Position numbers and translations under genes: made by a program. From Clarireedia homoeocarpa (lineage: Eukaryota > Ascomycota > Leotiomycetes > Helotiales > Rutstroemiaceae): 64,000 bases of DNA. The notes under the pieces were generated by a model, which did no database searches, was not told the origin of the DNA, and saw only the letters and a program-made list of their open reading frames with translations. Below are positions 23,771 through 35,730 of the stretch, in pieces; the first letter of the stretch is position 1, and each line of letters opens with the position of its first letter. The stretch is taken from positions 496,001-560,000 of the forward strand of contig LNKV01000027.1 of NCBI GenBank assembly GCA_001465935.1, read 5' to 3'.

Positions 23771-26300
23771 TTAACCCATCATACTAGCTTCATCGTCTTC
23801 ATCGTCCGAAGGACTTTCTAGACTTTCGATAGCTTCTTTGATTTGTTGACTTGCCTGCATTATGTCAGTACAGTTGAACGATACAACCAAGGGGCAAAAA
23901 AAAAAAAAAAAAAAAAAACACACCTTAGGATCCAAGTTCAACGCGATATGTGAAATGTTTAACCGAAGCACCCTTCTGCTTGATACTCTTATAGAGTCTT
24001 CCTAACAAGAAATGCACCATCGCCTCGTCCGGCGCCAAGTCCTTTAGAATCATTAGTTCTTTCAGCGCATCCTCCATATGACCCAGCGCCATCAAGGCAC
24101 GAGCTTTCTTGAATCTCGTCAACGCCGATCTTGGTGCGAGCTCGGTAGCTTTGGTGTAGTATGAAAGAGCTGTCGGTCGTTGGTTCTTCTTTTCTAAAAC
24201 GGTACCCATACAGCAGATTAAGACGGCATTTGTTGGGTTGATGCGCGATGCTGCTTCGAAATGCATGAATGCTTTCTCATAATTACCCATCTTCTCATAC
24301 ACACGGCCAACACCGTAGTATGCGTTGTAATGACGCTTATCTGCAGTCATCCCTTGTCGGTATGATGTGAGAGCTTTATCGTATTCTTCGTTGGCAACGT
24401 GTTCGTGACCTTGAAGTGTAAAGGCATAAGCAAATTTGGGATTCAGTTGCGTAGCCCGCTTGAAACATCTCAAAGCTTGTTCGTGATCTCGCATTAATGA
24501 CCAGGAATTTCCCAATGCGCACCATGCTTCCGGAGACTGCCATGAAGAGTCAACAAGTTCGTGTGCAAGAAATGCGAGATCTGTTTCTCGCTTCAAATGC
24601 CAAAGGATAGTGGAGTAGATTTCCATATCCTCGAAGCGTGTTGGTGCGATATGACGTATGCGCTTATAGTAAGCTTCTGCATCAGTATACGATGCTTGTT
24701 CATAATGAGCACGACCCATCTGTGACAAAACCCAAGGAGTCTCTTGTTGTGATCTCGTCAATGATGAATAGATCTGTAAAGCCTCCTGGCATTGAAACCT
24801 GGAAAGTGCAGCATAACCACTACCAAATCGCTTGAAGAGGTCGAGCAGGAACCGTAAGGCATCCGCTCGATTATCGGCGTCAGAGTCGAATGATCTTGAG
24901 CTAGATGAGGTCGTCGCCGAAAGTACTCCGGATCGTGACCCACCTTCCCTTTGATCTAATTCCATAGGTTCTTCTACTGGCTTTCGATTTCCGCTAATTT
25001 GTCTACCGGCAGTTGACGCACCAGCTGGCCGCATGATTTTTGCGATCGGCGGTCTGGCCTTTTTCAACTCTCGATTCGGAGCTGGTCCGACAGTAGCAAG
25101 ATTGCTTGAGGTCTTGGTGCTCGCAGGACGGAATTGATTGATTAGTCTCACGCTCCTTCGTTGTGGCGCTCCTGGATCTTCGGAGATCTGTCTGGGTACA
25201 ACTTGGCCAGAAATTGTTCGCTTTCGCTCACCAGTGGCTGCATGTCCATTAGTTCGACTCGACTGAACCGGGTTATCTTCTGGTATTTCTGCTGGAGCTT
25301 TCTGAACTCGTTTGGAAGAAGTATTGCGACTCATTTTTGGAGCATCCATACTGAAGTCCATGCTTAGGCCTTGCAGTGTTCTGTTGCGACGAATAGGTGC
25401 GGGAGGAGCCTCCATGAAAGCTGTATCTTTACGAGTTGGGACAGCCGTGTAGTCAATAGAAGCGCTTGGGCCAGTAGGTGTTTCCATCGCATCCAGACCA
25501 ATGCCTCCCCCACCAGCTGCTGGAAGATTTGTGAGGCTTGGGTTACTTTCGCTGAGCTTTTGGGACACCCCTAATGTTCCAAAAAGACCTCCTGCGAAAG
25601 ATCGTGACGAAGAATTATTGAAAGGATCCATAGGGTCACTCGCTGAAGACCGTGCACTGGGTCGAGCAGGTATGCGGTCATCCGCTATCGAATTATCTGC
25701 AGCCCCTTCACGGTCGTGGGGATTCGATCTTAGAATTGCCTCCATCTCAGCACTCATCCTAAATATATTCGAAACCCTAACATTCGCGCCCATGTCGCAA
25801 AGATTTGTGAAAGCATCCCACATGAACGGATTCAATTTCAATGCATCTTCAAAATAACTTATGGCCTTTTTCTTGTCGTCAAAAGCTAGGTACAGCTTCC
25901 CCAGTAAACAGCTGATTGCGGCCGCATCAGGATACGGATGTCGTGAAGACTGCGTATGTTTTCCAAATGAATTCTGTCCGCCCCAACCGCCTCTACTTTT
26001 TTCCAATGCTACGATTCCCTGGTTATATTTTGCTAGGGCAAGGCAAGCTTGCGCGTAGACATATGAACATCCAAGATGCAGTCCCCTCATTCCGGGGCCT
26101 TTCGCGTATTCGAATGCGGAGGCATTATCGCTAAGTCGTAGATGGCAGAGAGCAAGAAGGTAAGAGGTTTCGTGATTCTTTGGCTCGTAGGCATGTAACC
26201 GTTCGGCGAAGAAGAGAGCATTCTTAAGGAGGTTGTTATCGATGTGATAGTAAATGAGCTGGTACAGTTGGCTTGTAACAAAAGGATTAACGGTAGGCAT
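23771..26300 (-). CDS. CDC27: Anaphase-promoting complex subunit 3 (Cdc27/BimA/Nuc2)
   Basis: A TPR scaffold of the APC/C ubiquitin ligase, which binds the IR tails of activators Cdc20/Cdh1 in the nucleus. Exons are 26300-23924 and 23854-23771, separated by a 69-nt intron. The N-terminal dimerisation TPRs are clear (LYQLIYYHIDNNLLKNALFFAERL, GKLYLAFDDKKKAISYFEDALKLNP), then a disordered centre at about residues 200-450, then the C-terminal TPR array (AWCALGNSWSLMRDHEQALRCFKRA, NAYYGVGRVYEKMGNYEKAFMHFEAA). Near the end the frame shifts by one base: the open frame runs HFTYRVELGS-stop, while the neighbouring frame gives the family-like IALNLDPK followed, after the intron, by ASQQIKEAIESLESPSDDEDD. 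The exon sum is 2461 nt, one over a multiple of three, which fits a single extra base around 23944-23955. Corrected length would be about 819 residues. The ATG at 26300 fits the family start. Confidence 0.93.
23896..23918. repeat. 23-nt homopolymer inside the CDC27 intron
   Basis: An uninterrupted A run on the plus strand, i.e. a T tract in the sense strand just after the GTGTG donor of the 69-nt CDC27 intron. Confidence 0.95.
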
Positions 26301-27507
26301 GGTGGCGGATTGTCGGGAGGGAAGGATTAGGGAGATAGGTTCAAAGATCGTAATTCGTTATGAGAGTGTAGCCATGAAGAACGTAGAGGACTAGACAGAA
26401 CCGAGTTCGAGTTACGTGTCTGAGGGGTATCTTCCTCTTCGTTGATCGCGTAAATTGAAATACAACAAGCTCCGAAGATCTCAAGCGCGCTGGCGAATTG
26501 AATCGATCTAGTGAATGGCGACTTGTGCAAAGAACGGAAAGAGGCGATTGCAAGACTGGACTGTTGACATCGATATTATTCCTGTATATGTATTTGTGGT
26601 TGGAATCCTTGGATAAAGCAAATAGGTCTCCGCGAATGTGGTTAACTTCGTAATACCAAATCGTGCCCTTCCAAAAGGGCGTGTGAATGCTGGGTAAACT
26701 GACGATGGCGAAGGCGAATGGCAGGTATCGAGGCGGCTGGACAGTTGAGAGGTTCGAAAAAAGTAACGGCGGGAAGACGAGTTCGACCACCTGGTACTGT
26801 TTTCAAATGAGGGTGTGATAGAGGCGAGAGAGGGGACCTAGGAGAAAGGGAGGAAAACAGGACGGCTGAGGATGATTGCAAATACAAAGAAGGAGCCGTC
26901 GATATGGTCCTGGTTTTTGTCGATGCCGTCAATAGTATGGGAAAAAGGTTCGGTGCTCCTCTTCCTTAACAATTATTCCTTGTCCATACCGAAGACTTCA
27001 GGTTGTTTGCCTCGACCTGTTTTAATTTTGCTTGTTATGGTTCACCAGGCCTCCCATTGGATTGATTGGTTGGGACTTTGTGGTACAAATTAACCCAGCA
27101 ACAATTCCGTGGCGTGGCTGATGTGTGGATTAGTAAGCGAGGAGCTTTCGCGCGCCTGCACCAAACCTACCGAGCCACCCTACCGAGCCACCGAGCCTAC
27201 TTTTTGACCCTTGCATAACTCAGCCTTATGAATAAAACCCACCTCAGCTGTTCAACTACAGCAAACACCTTTGTTGTTCATCTCACGACCGGGACCTCTG
27301 GTACCGTTCGCAACTTTTTCGCCATACTTCCCTGCTCAACCGATTGATACGAGATACCAGTCAGCGGGCTCCTCGAAGAGGCATCGCTAGTCCTATCTAC
27401 CGAACACTTCATCCCAACTCAAAAAGCCAATTGCCCATACCAGCCAACAGCTATTACCAACCGAACCTCATATAGTGGGCGAACGCACCTCCTAGACACA
27501 ATACAAA
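26301..27507. promoter_or_regulatory. Divergent promoter region of CDC27 and SND2
   Basis: 1.2 kb separates the two start codons. It includes an ATG-initiated upstream frame of 39 codons at 27228-27347 before SND2 and a CACCGAGCC-type direct repeat near 27170-27200. No other gene is supported. Confidence 0.5.
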
Positions 27508-27996
27508 ATGGCACAGAAAGCAAAGAAGGACCGAGCGAAGGCAAATACCCAAGCGCTCAATTATCTTCACTACGGCACGTTCGCTGTTAACACCTTGTTC
27601 TACGCCTTCCACTCCCTATACAGCACGCGGAATATTTGGGCATATGTGTTGCTATCCCTACCGCCTTGGATAATTGAATGGTTCCTTGAGCATAATAGCC
27701 GTCCAACAGTCGATAAACATAGTGGGAAATTGATCTCGGCTGGGGAGGATCTTGCGGCACCAGGCTTGACCGAATACTTCTTTGACATCATCTGGATGCA
27801 CTGGATCTCCTTGATTGCAGTCATGATATTTGGAAATTGGGGTTGGCTTGTCTATTCGGTTGTGCCAATGTTCGGAATGGTCAAAGTCTTTGGATTGTGG
27901 AAGGGCGCAAGAGGTATGATGGGTGGTCAAGGACAAATGCCGGAAGAACAAACACCGATGGGAAGTGGAAACAGGAGGCAGAGAAGACAGCAATAA
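27508..27996 (+). CDS. SND2: SRP-independent targeting protein 2 (TMEM208 family)
   Basis: A single-exon frame of 162 residues with a good start context (CAAAATGGC). It starts MAQKAKKDRAKANTQALNYLHYG, followed by hydrophobic segments at about 20-38, 44-60, 88-108 and 110-130 and a basic, Gln-rich cytosolic tail. This topology and the N-terminal QALNYLHYG-type motif are those of the TMEM208/Snd2 family, an ER membrane component of the SND route that inserts tail-anchored and internally hydrophobic proteins independently of SRP. The length is as expected for fungal members. It ends 109 bp from the convergent gene on the minus strand. Confidence 0.88.
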   Translation: MAQKAKKDRAKANTQALNYLHYGTFAVNTLFYAFHSLYSTRNIWAYVLLSLPPWIIEWFLEHNSRPTVDKHSGKLISAGEDLAAPGLTEYFFDIIWMHWISLIAVMIFGNWGWLVYSVVPMFGMVKVFGLWKGARGMMGGQGQMPEEQTPMGSGNRRQRRQQ

Positions 27997-28105
27997 GTGC
28001 TACTGTATACTGTTGGAAGTCTATTGGGCGGATCGACCCAGTACTGAACATACATCTCAACGCAATTATGGCGCAGGCCTGCCCAGCTCGATCTCCGTTC
28101 CCACC

Positions 28106-28936
28106 TTACGGCTTTCCTCCTGTCCAGAATTCTATATCTGCATCTGTGACATTCTTAACCAGTACGTGTACATGTTCTAGAGCTCTGACACTTTGTAACG
28201 CAACCCAATTCTTGAACCACATCACTCTATCTCTGTCACCGCCAAGCCTGTCCACAAAAGTCCTTTTCACAAAATCATTAATGACCTTCCTACTCTCGTC
28301 GGTCATATCTCCCGTTGCTTCATCGGTAGCTATCGGGGTTTTCGACCATACCACTATATGAGTGATATCCGGCGTAAGACCATAAGGCCAGTCGTTTATC
28401 AAAACTTTGTAGTCAGACATATTATCGAATGGAATGGATGAAACATAAGTAAATGGCGGGGCACCCCATGGCAGCCGATGTTGCAGAAGATAGTTCACCA
28501 TGCTTCCATACTTTGCTTTGATCTCTGCAGACCATGCCATGTAACGGCGAAGATCGGATGGCTTTCGCTTTAGAATTGAGAGGTTGTTTTCGGCTACATA
28601 CATATATGTGTCAGATTGAGCTTGAATAGAGATGATGTCATGTGAGCAGCAAACTAGTTCAACATCCAGGTCCGCAACGTCTACGATTGTGGGAGGCGGC
28701 CTTTCTTGTGAAGTCCTGTAGACTAGAGCTAATCTTCCCGGCAAATCCAAACAATAACGAATGGTCGTCAAATGCTGGAACTCACCAATAATCACTTTCA
28801 GCTCCTCCCAATCGTGTAGATGAAATTCTTCATCGGTTTGCGATAAAACCCATCGGTCCGTATCTGTCAATGGAAATGGCGAGTCCGCAAAAGCATTGTC
28901 CTTCTCCTCGGGCTTTTCATTAAGTAACTCCCCCAT
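28106..28936 (-). CDS. DUF3605 protein (N-acetylglucosamine-induced protein 1-like)
   Basis: The first ATG is at 28936 (MGELLNEKPEEKDN), giving 276 residues; the frame is open seven codons further upstream without an ATG. The protein carries the DUF3605 core: LSQTDEEFHLHDWEELKVII near the N-terminus, PWGAPPFTYVSSIPF in the middle, then YKVLINDWPYGLTPDITHIVVWSKTP and a DRVMWFKNWVALQSVRALEHVHVLV segment. Members such as Candida Gig1 are induced by N-acetylglucosamine; biochemical function is not established. The product looks cytosolic, with no signal peptide or membrane span. It is divergent from CBR1. Just upstream of the ATG a 13-bp unit (minus strand TGAAACATCGTGT) is present twice in tandem. 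Confidence 0.88.
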   Translation of the reverse strand: MGELLNEKPEEKDNAFADSPFPLTDTDRWVLSQTDEEFHLHDWEELKVIIGEFQHLTTIRYCLDLPGRLALVYRTSQERPPPTIVDVADLDVELVCCSHDIISIQAQSDTYMYVAENNLSILKRKPSDLRRYMAWSAEIKAKYGSMVNYLLQHRLPWGAPPFTYVSSIPFDNMSDYKVLINDWPYGLTPDITHIVVWSKTPIATDEATGDMTDESRKVINDFVKRTFVDRLGGDRDRVMWFKNWVALQSVRALEHVHVLVKNVTDADIEFWTGGKP

Positions 28937-29334
28937 CTTAACACGATGTTTCAACACGATGTTTCAGCCCTGTTGAAGAAGTGATGTTAAAATGTGGTAA
29001 AATGTGTTACATTGTGCTAAATTGTCTCCATTCTTATCTAATCATAAAATGTTGAAGGATCTCTTATCGGCCACCGAGCGCCGACCCCGGCTCCAAGCAC
29101 AAAAATTAAAATCCCGAGCTAGCGGGTGAGCACCGCAGCAGAGTAATCCTCAAACCATTTCTTCGCAAAGACTGGTTTTCCGCGGAACTACCCAAGAAGT
29201 TGTTGACCGCAGGACATTCGTCTGAGACATTTCTGGCAGCTATATCTTTCAGCTTGGACAAAGCTCTTCCTGGATAAATCTTTCAGAAAGAACCCAAGTC
29301 ATCCTCAACAATTTGACCCACCGAATTCGTCAAG
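28937..29334. promoter_or_regulatory. Divergent promoter region of the DUF3605 gene and CBR1
   Basis: 398 bp between start codons. It includes short GTTAAAATGTGGTAAAATGTGTTA repeats near 28984-29012. No ORF. Confidence 0.5.
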
Positions 29335-30460
29335 ATGAGTACAGCATCTGCGAAGCAGAACAAGTTCCTCTCGAGTGCATACATTAATGGAATATACATT
29401 CCTTCCGGTCTTCTAGTATTCGGATGCTTGATTGTGAAGAAGGAATGGGTTCCCTTTGCAGTGGCTCTTGCTGCACTCCTCGGAGGGTTCAAAGTCTGGT
29501 CAACTCGTAAGTAGCCACGCCGGACATATAGGTTCTACGTGATTTGCCTGCAGCTTTATTAACCGAATTCCACAGGTGAGCAGACAGTTCTCAAGCCTAC
29601 CGAGTTCCAAGAATTTGAGCTGAGGGAGAAAACCATCATTTCCCACAATGTAGCAATGTTAGTCGAATCCTCTGCAATCCGGTTTTCAAATCGTATCCCC
29701 TAACATTTCTACAGCTACCGATTCAACCTTCCTAAGCCAACCTCAATTCTCGGTCTACCAATCGGTCAACACATCTCAATCGCCGCTACTCTGACTCAAC
29801 CAGATGGACAAGCCAAAGAAATCGTTCGCTCCTACACCCCTGTTTCTGGCGACCACCAGCCTGGATACTTCGACCTTCTTATTAAGTCCTACCCGACCGG
29901 GAACATCTCCAAACACATGGCTTCTCTCACTGTTGGCCAAACCATCAAAGTTCGAGGTCCAAAAGGTGCAATGGTTTATACTCCAAACATGGTTCGTCAT
30001 TTTGGTATGATTGCTGGAGGAACTGGTATCACTCCTATGTTGCAAATTATCCGTGCTGTCATCAGAGGCAGACCTACTGGTGACAAGACTGAGGTCGATT
30101 TGATTTTCGCCAACGTCAATCCTGAGGATATCCTTTTAAAGGAGGATTTGGATGGTTTGGCTGCTGAGGATAAGGGATTCAGAGTTCATTATGTCTTGAA
30201 CAACCCACCTGAGAACTGGAACGGCGGTGTTGGTTTCGTTACTCCTGAGATGATCTCTGTAAGTCTGCTCACTCTTTTCTAACCATGTACCCAACACTAA
30301 CTACTTGTAGAAATGGCTACCAAAACCAGCAGATGATGTCAAGCTCTTGCTCTGTGGACCACCTCCAATGATCAGCGCAATGAAGAAGGCATCTGAAAGC
30401 TTGGGATTTAAGAAGGCACGACCGGTCAGCAAGTTGGAGGACCAAGTCTTTGCTTTCTAG
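29335..30460 (+). CDS. CBR1: NADH-cytochrome b5 reductase 1
   Basis: Four exons, 29335-29506, 29576-29657, 29715-30258 and 30311-30460, with GTAAGT, GTTAGT and GTAAGT donors; the phases add up to 315 residues. Residues 12-50 hold an N-terminal membrane anchor (SAYINGIYIPSGLLVFGCL, then ALAALLGGFKVW). The FAD-binding domain follows with GQHISI and the RSYTPVS motif, then the NADH-binding domain with GGTGITPMLQ, LIFANVNPEDILLKEDLD and LLCGPPPM; the protein ends in the canonical aromatic residue (VFAF). It transfers electrons from NADH to cytochrome b5 at the mitochondrial outer membrane and ER for desaturation, sterol synthesis and diphthamide formation. Length and motif order are normal for the family. 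Confidence 0.95.
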
Positions 30461-31620
30461 ACTTGATTTCTTTTCAATAATGATGGCGCTGTGATGGAAA
30501 AAAGCCAGAGTAGACTAGATATGAATCGATGAAAAGAAAGCCAGAAGTAGAAAAGGTTATCAAAATTTGGTTAATCACTCTGTGGACTGAGTGACATCTT
30601 GGTGGAAATGGTAGACAATGTTTAGGTTTAAATTGTCAGGAGAGATGATGAGGTAGCATCTTAGGGTGCTACTTCTTGTCCACGGAGCAATAATGGAACA
30701 TCATCTGAGAAGTCTCACCACTGCATAGCGATCGATTTCGTCTACACTTTGTTCCAACTTGACTCAGGAAGCTCATTGCAATTGTCTCTTCAATATCCCA
30801 TTACTTGCTTAAGCTCTGGCTTTACATACCACGCTCTTGATTCTGGTCGCATGACTTGGCATGCAGGGTACAACTGTTGAATATTATGACCATCCTCTCT
30901 TTTCGATGAATTCAGATACTGTATTGCGAAAGGCCGTGTGATTGATTCAAGGAAATTTGTGTTCTGGCATTGAATTCCTGCCAGGTGTCTTGGTGGTTGT
31001 ATCTCTCCGCCAGTAATTTGGAAGTTGCCCCCTACTCATCAAATCTGTTCAAAAAAGAGTTGCCTCAGGTATTATACTATGATAACTCCCAGTCAGAGGT
31101 ATATATCGATCAGAAACATATTATTCCATTGTCTAGCTTTATCATAAGTTCATTTTCTCTGTTATTACCGACTAGCAAACCTTTGACACTCAATATATTG
31201 ACCTTCGAACTTCTGACGTCGATAACAAACTCTTTGATAATCTCCCCTTCTTGTTATCCCATGCTCAACGTGCGCCATGCTCAACGTGCGCTCTCAAAAG
31301 TATCTGACGATCTCAGTCCAATCATCTACCAATTAGCCTGAGCTCGACCCTCTCTTTACCTCTTTTCCTATATTGTAATTAGTTTTTGGAGTCTCTTGAT
31401 AATAAGCGAGTGGTCCGGCCGGCCGTGCTTGTATAATCGGAGCTTATGTTAACGTCCGAGTCTCTACAACTACCGGACAATGACTTTTCTTGTAAAAAGT
31501 CTTACCGTTCGCTATGTGATGCCACCAGATAATGTTTCAATGCGATATTTATTAAATCAGGCTCATTGTTTTAGCGTTATATTAAGGCAGTCCCCCTTCA
31601 TCATTAGAAACGTCATCCGC
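30461..31620. other. Gene-free stretch
   Basis: No supported gene. A 123-codon frame at 30970-31341 has no recognisable feature and crosses a 17-bp tandem duplication (CCATGCTCAACGTGCG, twice, near 31258-31291). Confidence 0.5.
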
Positions 31621-32890
31621 CGAGGTGGCACATTGCCAGATTAGTTGCTACCTTCGACTATCGTATGGGTCCATTTGGTTTCCTTGCTCATCCTGACCTC
31701 TCTGCCGAGTCTGGTCACAATTCATCTGGTAATTATGGTCTTTTGGATCAGATTCAGGCTTTGACTTTCCTTCGCTCTGAGATTGCAGCTTTCGGTAGTA
31801 ACCCAAACCACATAACTGTCGGTGGCCAATCAGCTGGTTCTGCCAGTGCTTTGGATATGATGTACAGTCCTTTAGTTGAAGGATTGATTGTTGGATGTAT
31901 TCCGGATAGTGGTGCCCCGCGGTCCCCACGATCCCGGAACTTACACTCTTGCGACCAGTCATCGTGACAAGGCCACGGCTGAAGCAGCAGGTGTCGACTT
32001 CCTGTCTGACTTGAACGTTACTTCTATTGCCGAGCTTCGCAACGTAAGCATGGATACACTTCTCGAATATGACGGCGAATCCGATACCGTCGTCGTCGGC
32101 ACCGCCTTCGAAAACAATAGCGCCTTCATCGAGCCACCTCTTTGGCGTCCCATCATCGACGGTTGTGTCCTCCCCCACTACTACGGCAATGTACTATCCT
32201 TAGACGCACACTCCGACATCCCCATCATAACTGGAAACAACACCGATGAATCCGGTGCCAGTCCATCGCCTCGTCTCACCCTCGCCACATATACCGACCA
32301 ATTCACTCGAATGTTCGGTAACCTCTCCACCCGCTTCTTCGACCTCTACCCCGCCAACGACACCACCACCGCCAACACGGGCAGCAACAACATGTATCGC
32401 GACCTCAGTCGCGTCTCCGCCTGAGACTGGGCTACGGCATGGTACGCCGGTGGAGCCAAGAGCAATGTCTATGTATACCACTTCACGCACGCACCACCGA
32501 ATCAAACTGAAGGTGCATATCATGGCTCCGAGTTATGGTATGCGTTTGGAAATATCTCCACTTACCACAACGTCACTTGGACCGAACAGGATTATGCGCT
32601 GCAGGCGCAGGTGTCGCAGTACTGGGCAAACTCCATCAAAACAGGAAATCCCAATGGAGATAGATGGCTTGACGGAGTTCCCTGCTTCGGGTGAGGAGCA
32701 ACAGATTATGTGGTTGGGTGATTTTACGGGAGCATCTTATCTTACTCCTTCGAATGAGAAGTTTCAATTCAGGCAGGATTTCATCTCGCAGCTGATCGAG
32801 TTTCAGATATGGGAGAGTTGTGCAGATGGAAAAAGTGTTGGTTGTGATAGGTTGTTTGATTCTGAGCAATTGCTAAACCCGGGGGGCTGA
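31621..32890 (+). pseudogene. Broken and 5'-truncated type B carboxylesterase
   Basis: A carboxylesterase/cholinesterase-family sequence spread over several frames. Recognisable pieces in order are LVATFDYRMGPFGFLAHPDL, SSGNYGLLDQIQAL, the nucleophile elbow GGQSAGSASA, the acid region GNNTDESGA and the His region GAYHGSELWYAFGN. The first 100-plus residues, including signal peptide and oxyanion loop, are missing. Three lesions are visible: a one-base frameshift near 31912-31920 (SGAP into RGPHDPGT), an in-frame TGA at 32422-32424 where the family has Trp before DWATAWYAGG, and another frameshift around 32650-32690 joining NGDRWL to LTEFPASGEEQQ. Codon use in the remnants still looks normal, so inactivation is probably recent. 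Confidence 0.85.
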
Positions 32891-32959
32891 AGGTCTACGG
32901 CCGTAGCCATTCAAAGTGCCACATTATAAACAATTTTTCTGCTCGGCTGTATATATATA

Positions 32960-33017
<58 letters not shown>

Positions 33018-35730
33018 TGTGTGTGTATTTTCGTGTTAGACTAGAGCAAGCAAATAGATGCCGAGAAAGAGTTTACGCAATGTCAATCCTATCCCTTTTG
33101 GATGGCGAAACATTTTGGAAGCCGAAAACCTATCTCAAGTCAACCACATAATATGAATTTCGCTGCTGAGGCGACGGGCTAGAAACGGGTGCAGATGGGA
33201 ATGAAGAGATTTTGTATAAATATGATAGACTCCAGCTGCCATCCAAAAGTGGAAGAAGGCAGTGCCGGTGTAAATTGATCGACGGAAGATGATCTGCGAT
33301 AACTATGTTTAATGATTTACATGAAATTTGGTTCGGCTCAGTCCGAATTGTCCCACTTAGAGCTTAGGTGAACGTAGATCTTCCGCATCAGGTGACTAGT
33401 CCCCAGATTTCTGCCCCCGCGGTGGCTTAGACAAAATGAAGGGGCTGCCTTTTCTACAAATGAAAATTTTTCCGGGAATCCACAACGCCTTTTCCGAAAG
33501 AAATCTAACAAGGCGTCAATGAATAACTTACCCTTGTCCTGCAGTTGTAGGCTTGTGCAATTCTGCGAGACATCTCACCTGCCTGTTGAAGACTGGTATG
33601 GAATGGAAATAGAAGCTCGGCTCGACTTACTGGTTGGCGTCATACACAAGACGTCAAAAATCCCCTCATCCGTTTAAGGACATGAAAACGACATGTACCG
33701 ACGGGTGCACAACGATTGAACTGGATCCTTCGTACTTGCAATGGACAAGCATCCCAAGAGATAGGAAAACGGGGACTTGACAAGGGAGGGGGCAGAAGTG
33801 GGTCAGTTTGCCCAGTCATGTGTTCTACGTAGGTTGAGTGCCAGATAAAGGTGCATGGAGCAGAGATTATATCACTTATTACCATATTTTCTACTTTCTC
33901 TTCCCGTTGTTCATTGCAAGTGCAGTACCGCTGGATCCGTGTCATCCGTGTTATGAGGACATGAACTCGTAGCAGAGTGGCTATGGTCGTTTTATTTCCG
34001 CCGTGTAGGAAGTCCACCTTATGCAAGGCTCTGGTGTACCCCAGTCTCCTGACCAGCAAAGTTCGCTGGTAAATATAAGTTACGTCCTTTTTCTGACGAA
34101 GTATTACCCTGCTAGCGTACAGATGGAGCTAAATCTTTGAGCTCGACAAGGAAAAAACGGGAGGCAGTGTTGAACATGTCAATCCTGTAATGCTCAGATT
34201 GGTTGATGGTGCAGAGATGGCTGAGACGGTACATGCCTAGAATGTTTGTGAAACGATTAATCGGACTGGCATGGCCAATCTCTATGAAAGTATTATCCAT
34301 CATACACTTAGTATAAAAATAAATCATGTGCTGGGCTTTTTAGAGTTGGGAGGTAACTCCATGATATGACTAAACCATAATGGAACAGGCTAGGATAGCC
34401 TACTACCGTTTTGAGATGGTAGCCGTTCCCGCGGGATTGCCAAATCAAAGTCGAAAAAGCTAGGTTAAGTTGATAATATTTGAAATATGCGTCCAGTACT
34501 ATTGAAGTGCTATATCAAAACATGATAAACGTGGTCAATGCCATCGTTTCCCTTGTTCGAGTCTGTTTTAGCTGCCTTATGGGATCCCTCATTGAACAAT
34601 TATACCTGTGGGATAGACGCAAGGTCGGCCGAGGAGTCATTACTATGCTCCGTCAAATTTGAGGAAACCGCAAATCTTATCACCCTAGGGCTTCTCGAAG
34701 TGCCTGGTCGAGGAATTCGGTTAAAATGAACGCTACGGTACAGGCAATGCTCTATTGTGCATCTACTGCTGGTCTATCTAGCATAGAAAGAGAGCGAAAT
34801 AGATCCTTTAAATTGTATCGCGACAGTTCCCGTTCAGTCACAGCGCACTTTCGTTTCGATGGCCTTGCAGCTAAGGTTCCGTCGCTATAAATCGACCCGT
34901 CGCGACTGACTTGTGATGTTGGAAAGATATCTGGAAATAAAAACTTATCACTGGCGAGGATTCTGGTTGTCACATATCTTCTAGTACTACGCAAGTCACT
35001 GATATGCTTGTTACTCTAGTGGACCTTCGGGGAAACCCCACTCAGTAGCAACTTGGTTCCATGGTGGCCCAGTGGTCAGTGCAGGTACAGAATTAAGAAA
35101 TCCTTCGGTAGGAACATGTCTAGAGCCTCTGTAAAGCAATGGCTGATTCTTTCATATCCCAGCCTCATGTTTACTGACACACCAGAAATTAAAGCCCAGC
35201 CCTTGCGGCTATCGTAAAACGGAGCCAATACGCTAACTTATTTCTGCTTAATAATTCTGAAATAGTCATGCAAAGATGTCTTCAACATTTCTCCAATATA
35301 GAGCGGAATGTAGATAGAAGCAACGAAAGACGATGAAGATGCATCTCAAATACAACTATAGGAGAACTTATAAAGTTTGTCAAAGTCCGTCTCTGGAGGA
35401 AGGAGAAGATCCAAGAAACCCAAAAGACTTTTTATCTCACTATATTCAGATATTCTCTGCTCTAGACTTTTGAATATTCGTCCAGATATACCCTATTTAT
35501 TATCCACTTTGTTTTCTCAGTCTTCGCATCCAGTGTAAACTCATAGCAGTCCGTCAAGGAATACAAGACACAGCCTTGTGAAGTGAGTAGGCATAAGGAC
35601 ATCTATTGTGAGGTCGCCGTCTACAAGAAAAGGATTAGTCATGTGTAAGTCGTCGCTCTTCCCATTTGATAGAATATCATTTTTCATCATAACAATAAGA
35701 AAATGAATTAATTCGATTAGTAGTTTCCAG
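32891..35730. other. Gene-poor stretch
   Basis: 2.8 kb without a supported gene, starting with a long TG repeat. Open frames (for example 33640-34059 on the minus strand) show no domain. Confidence 0.5.
32949..33028. repeat. (TA)n-(TG)n microsatellite
   Basis: A short TA run followed by about 33 TG units with a few interruptions, directly after the esterase remnant. Confidence 0.95.

Noticed and set aside
35060..35095. TGGCCCAGTGGTCAGTGC, similar to the 5' end of a tRNA
   Set aside because: No anticodon arm, no T-loop GTTCRA motif and no acceptor stem complement follows.
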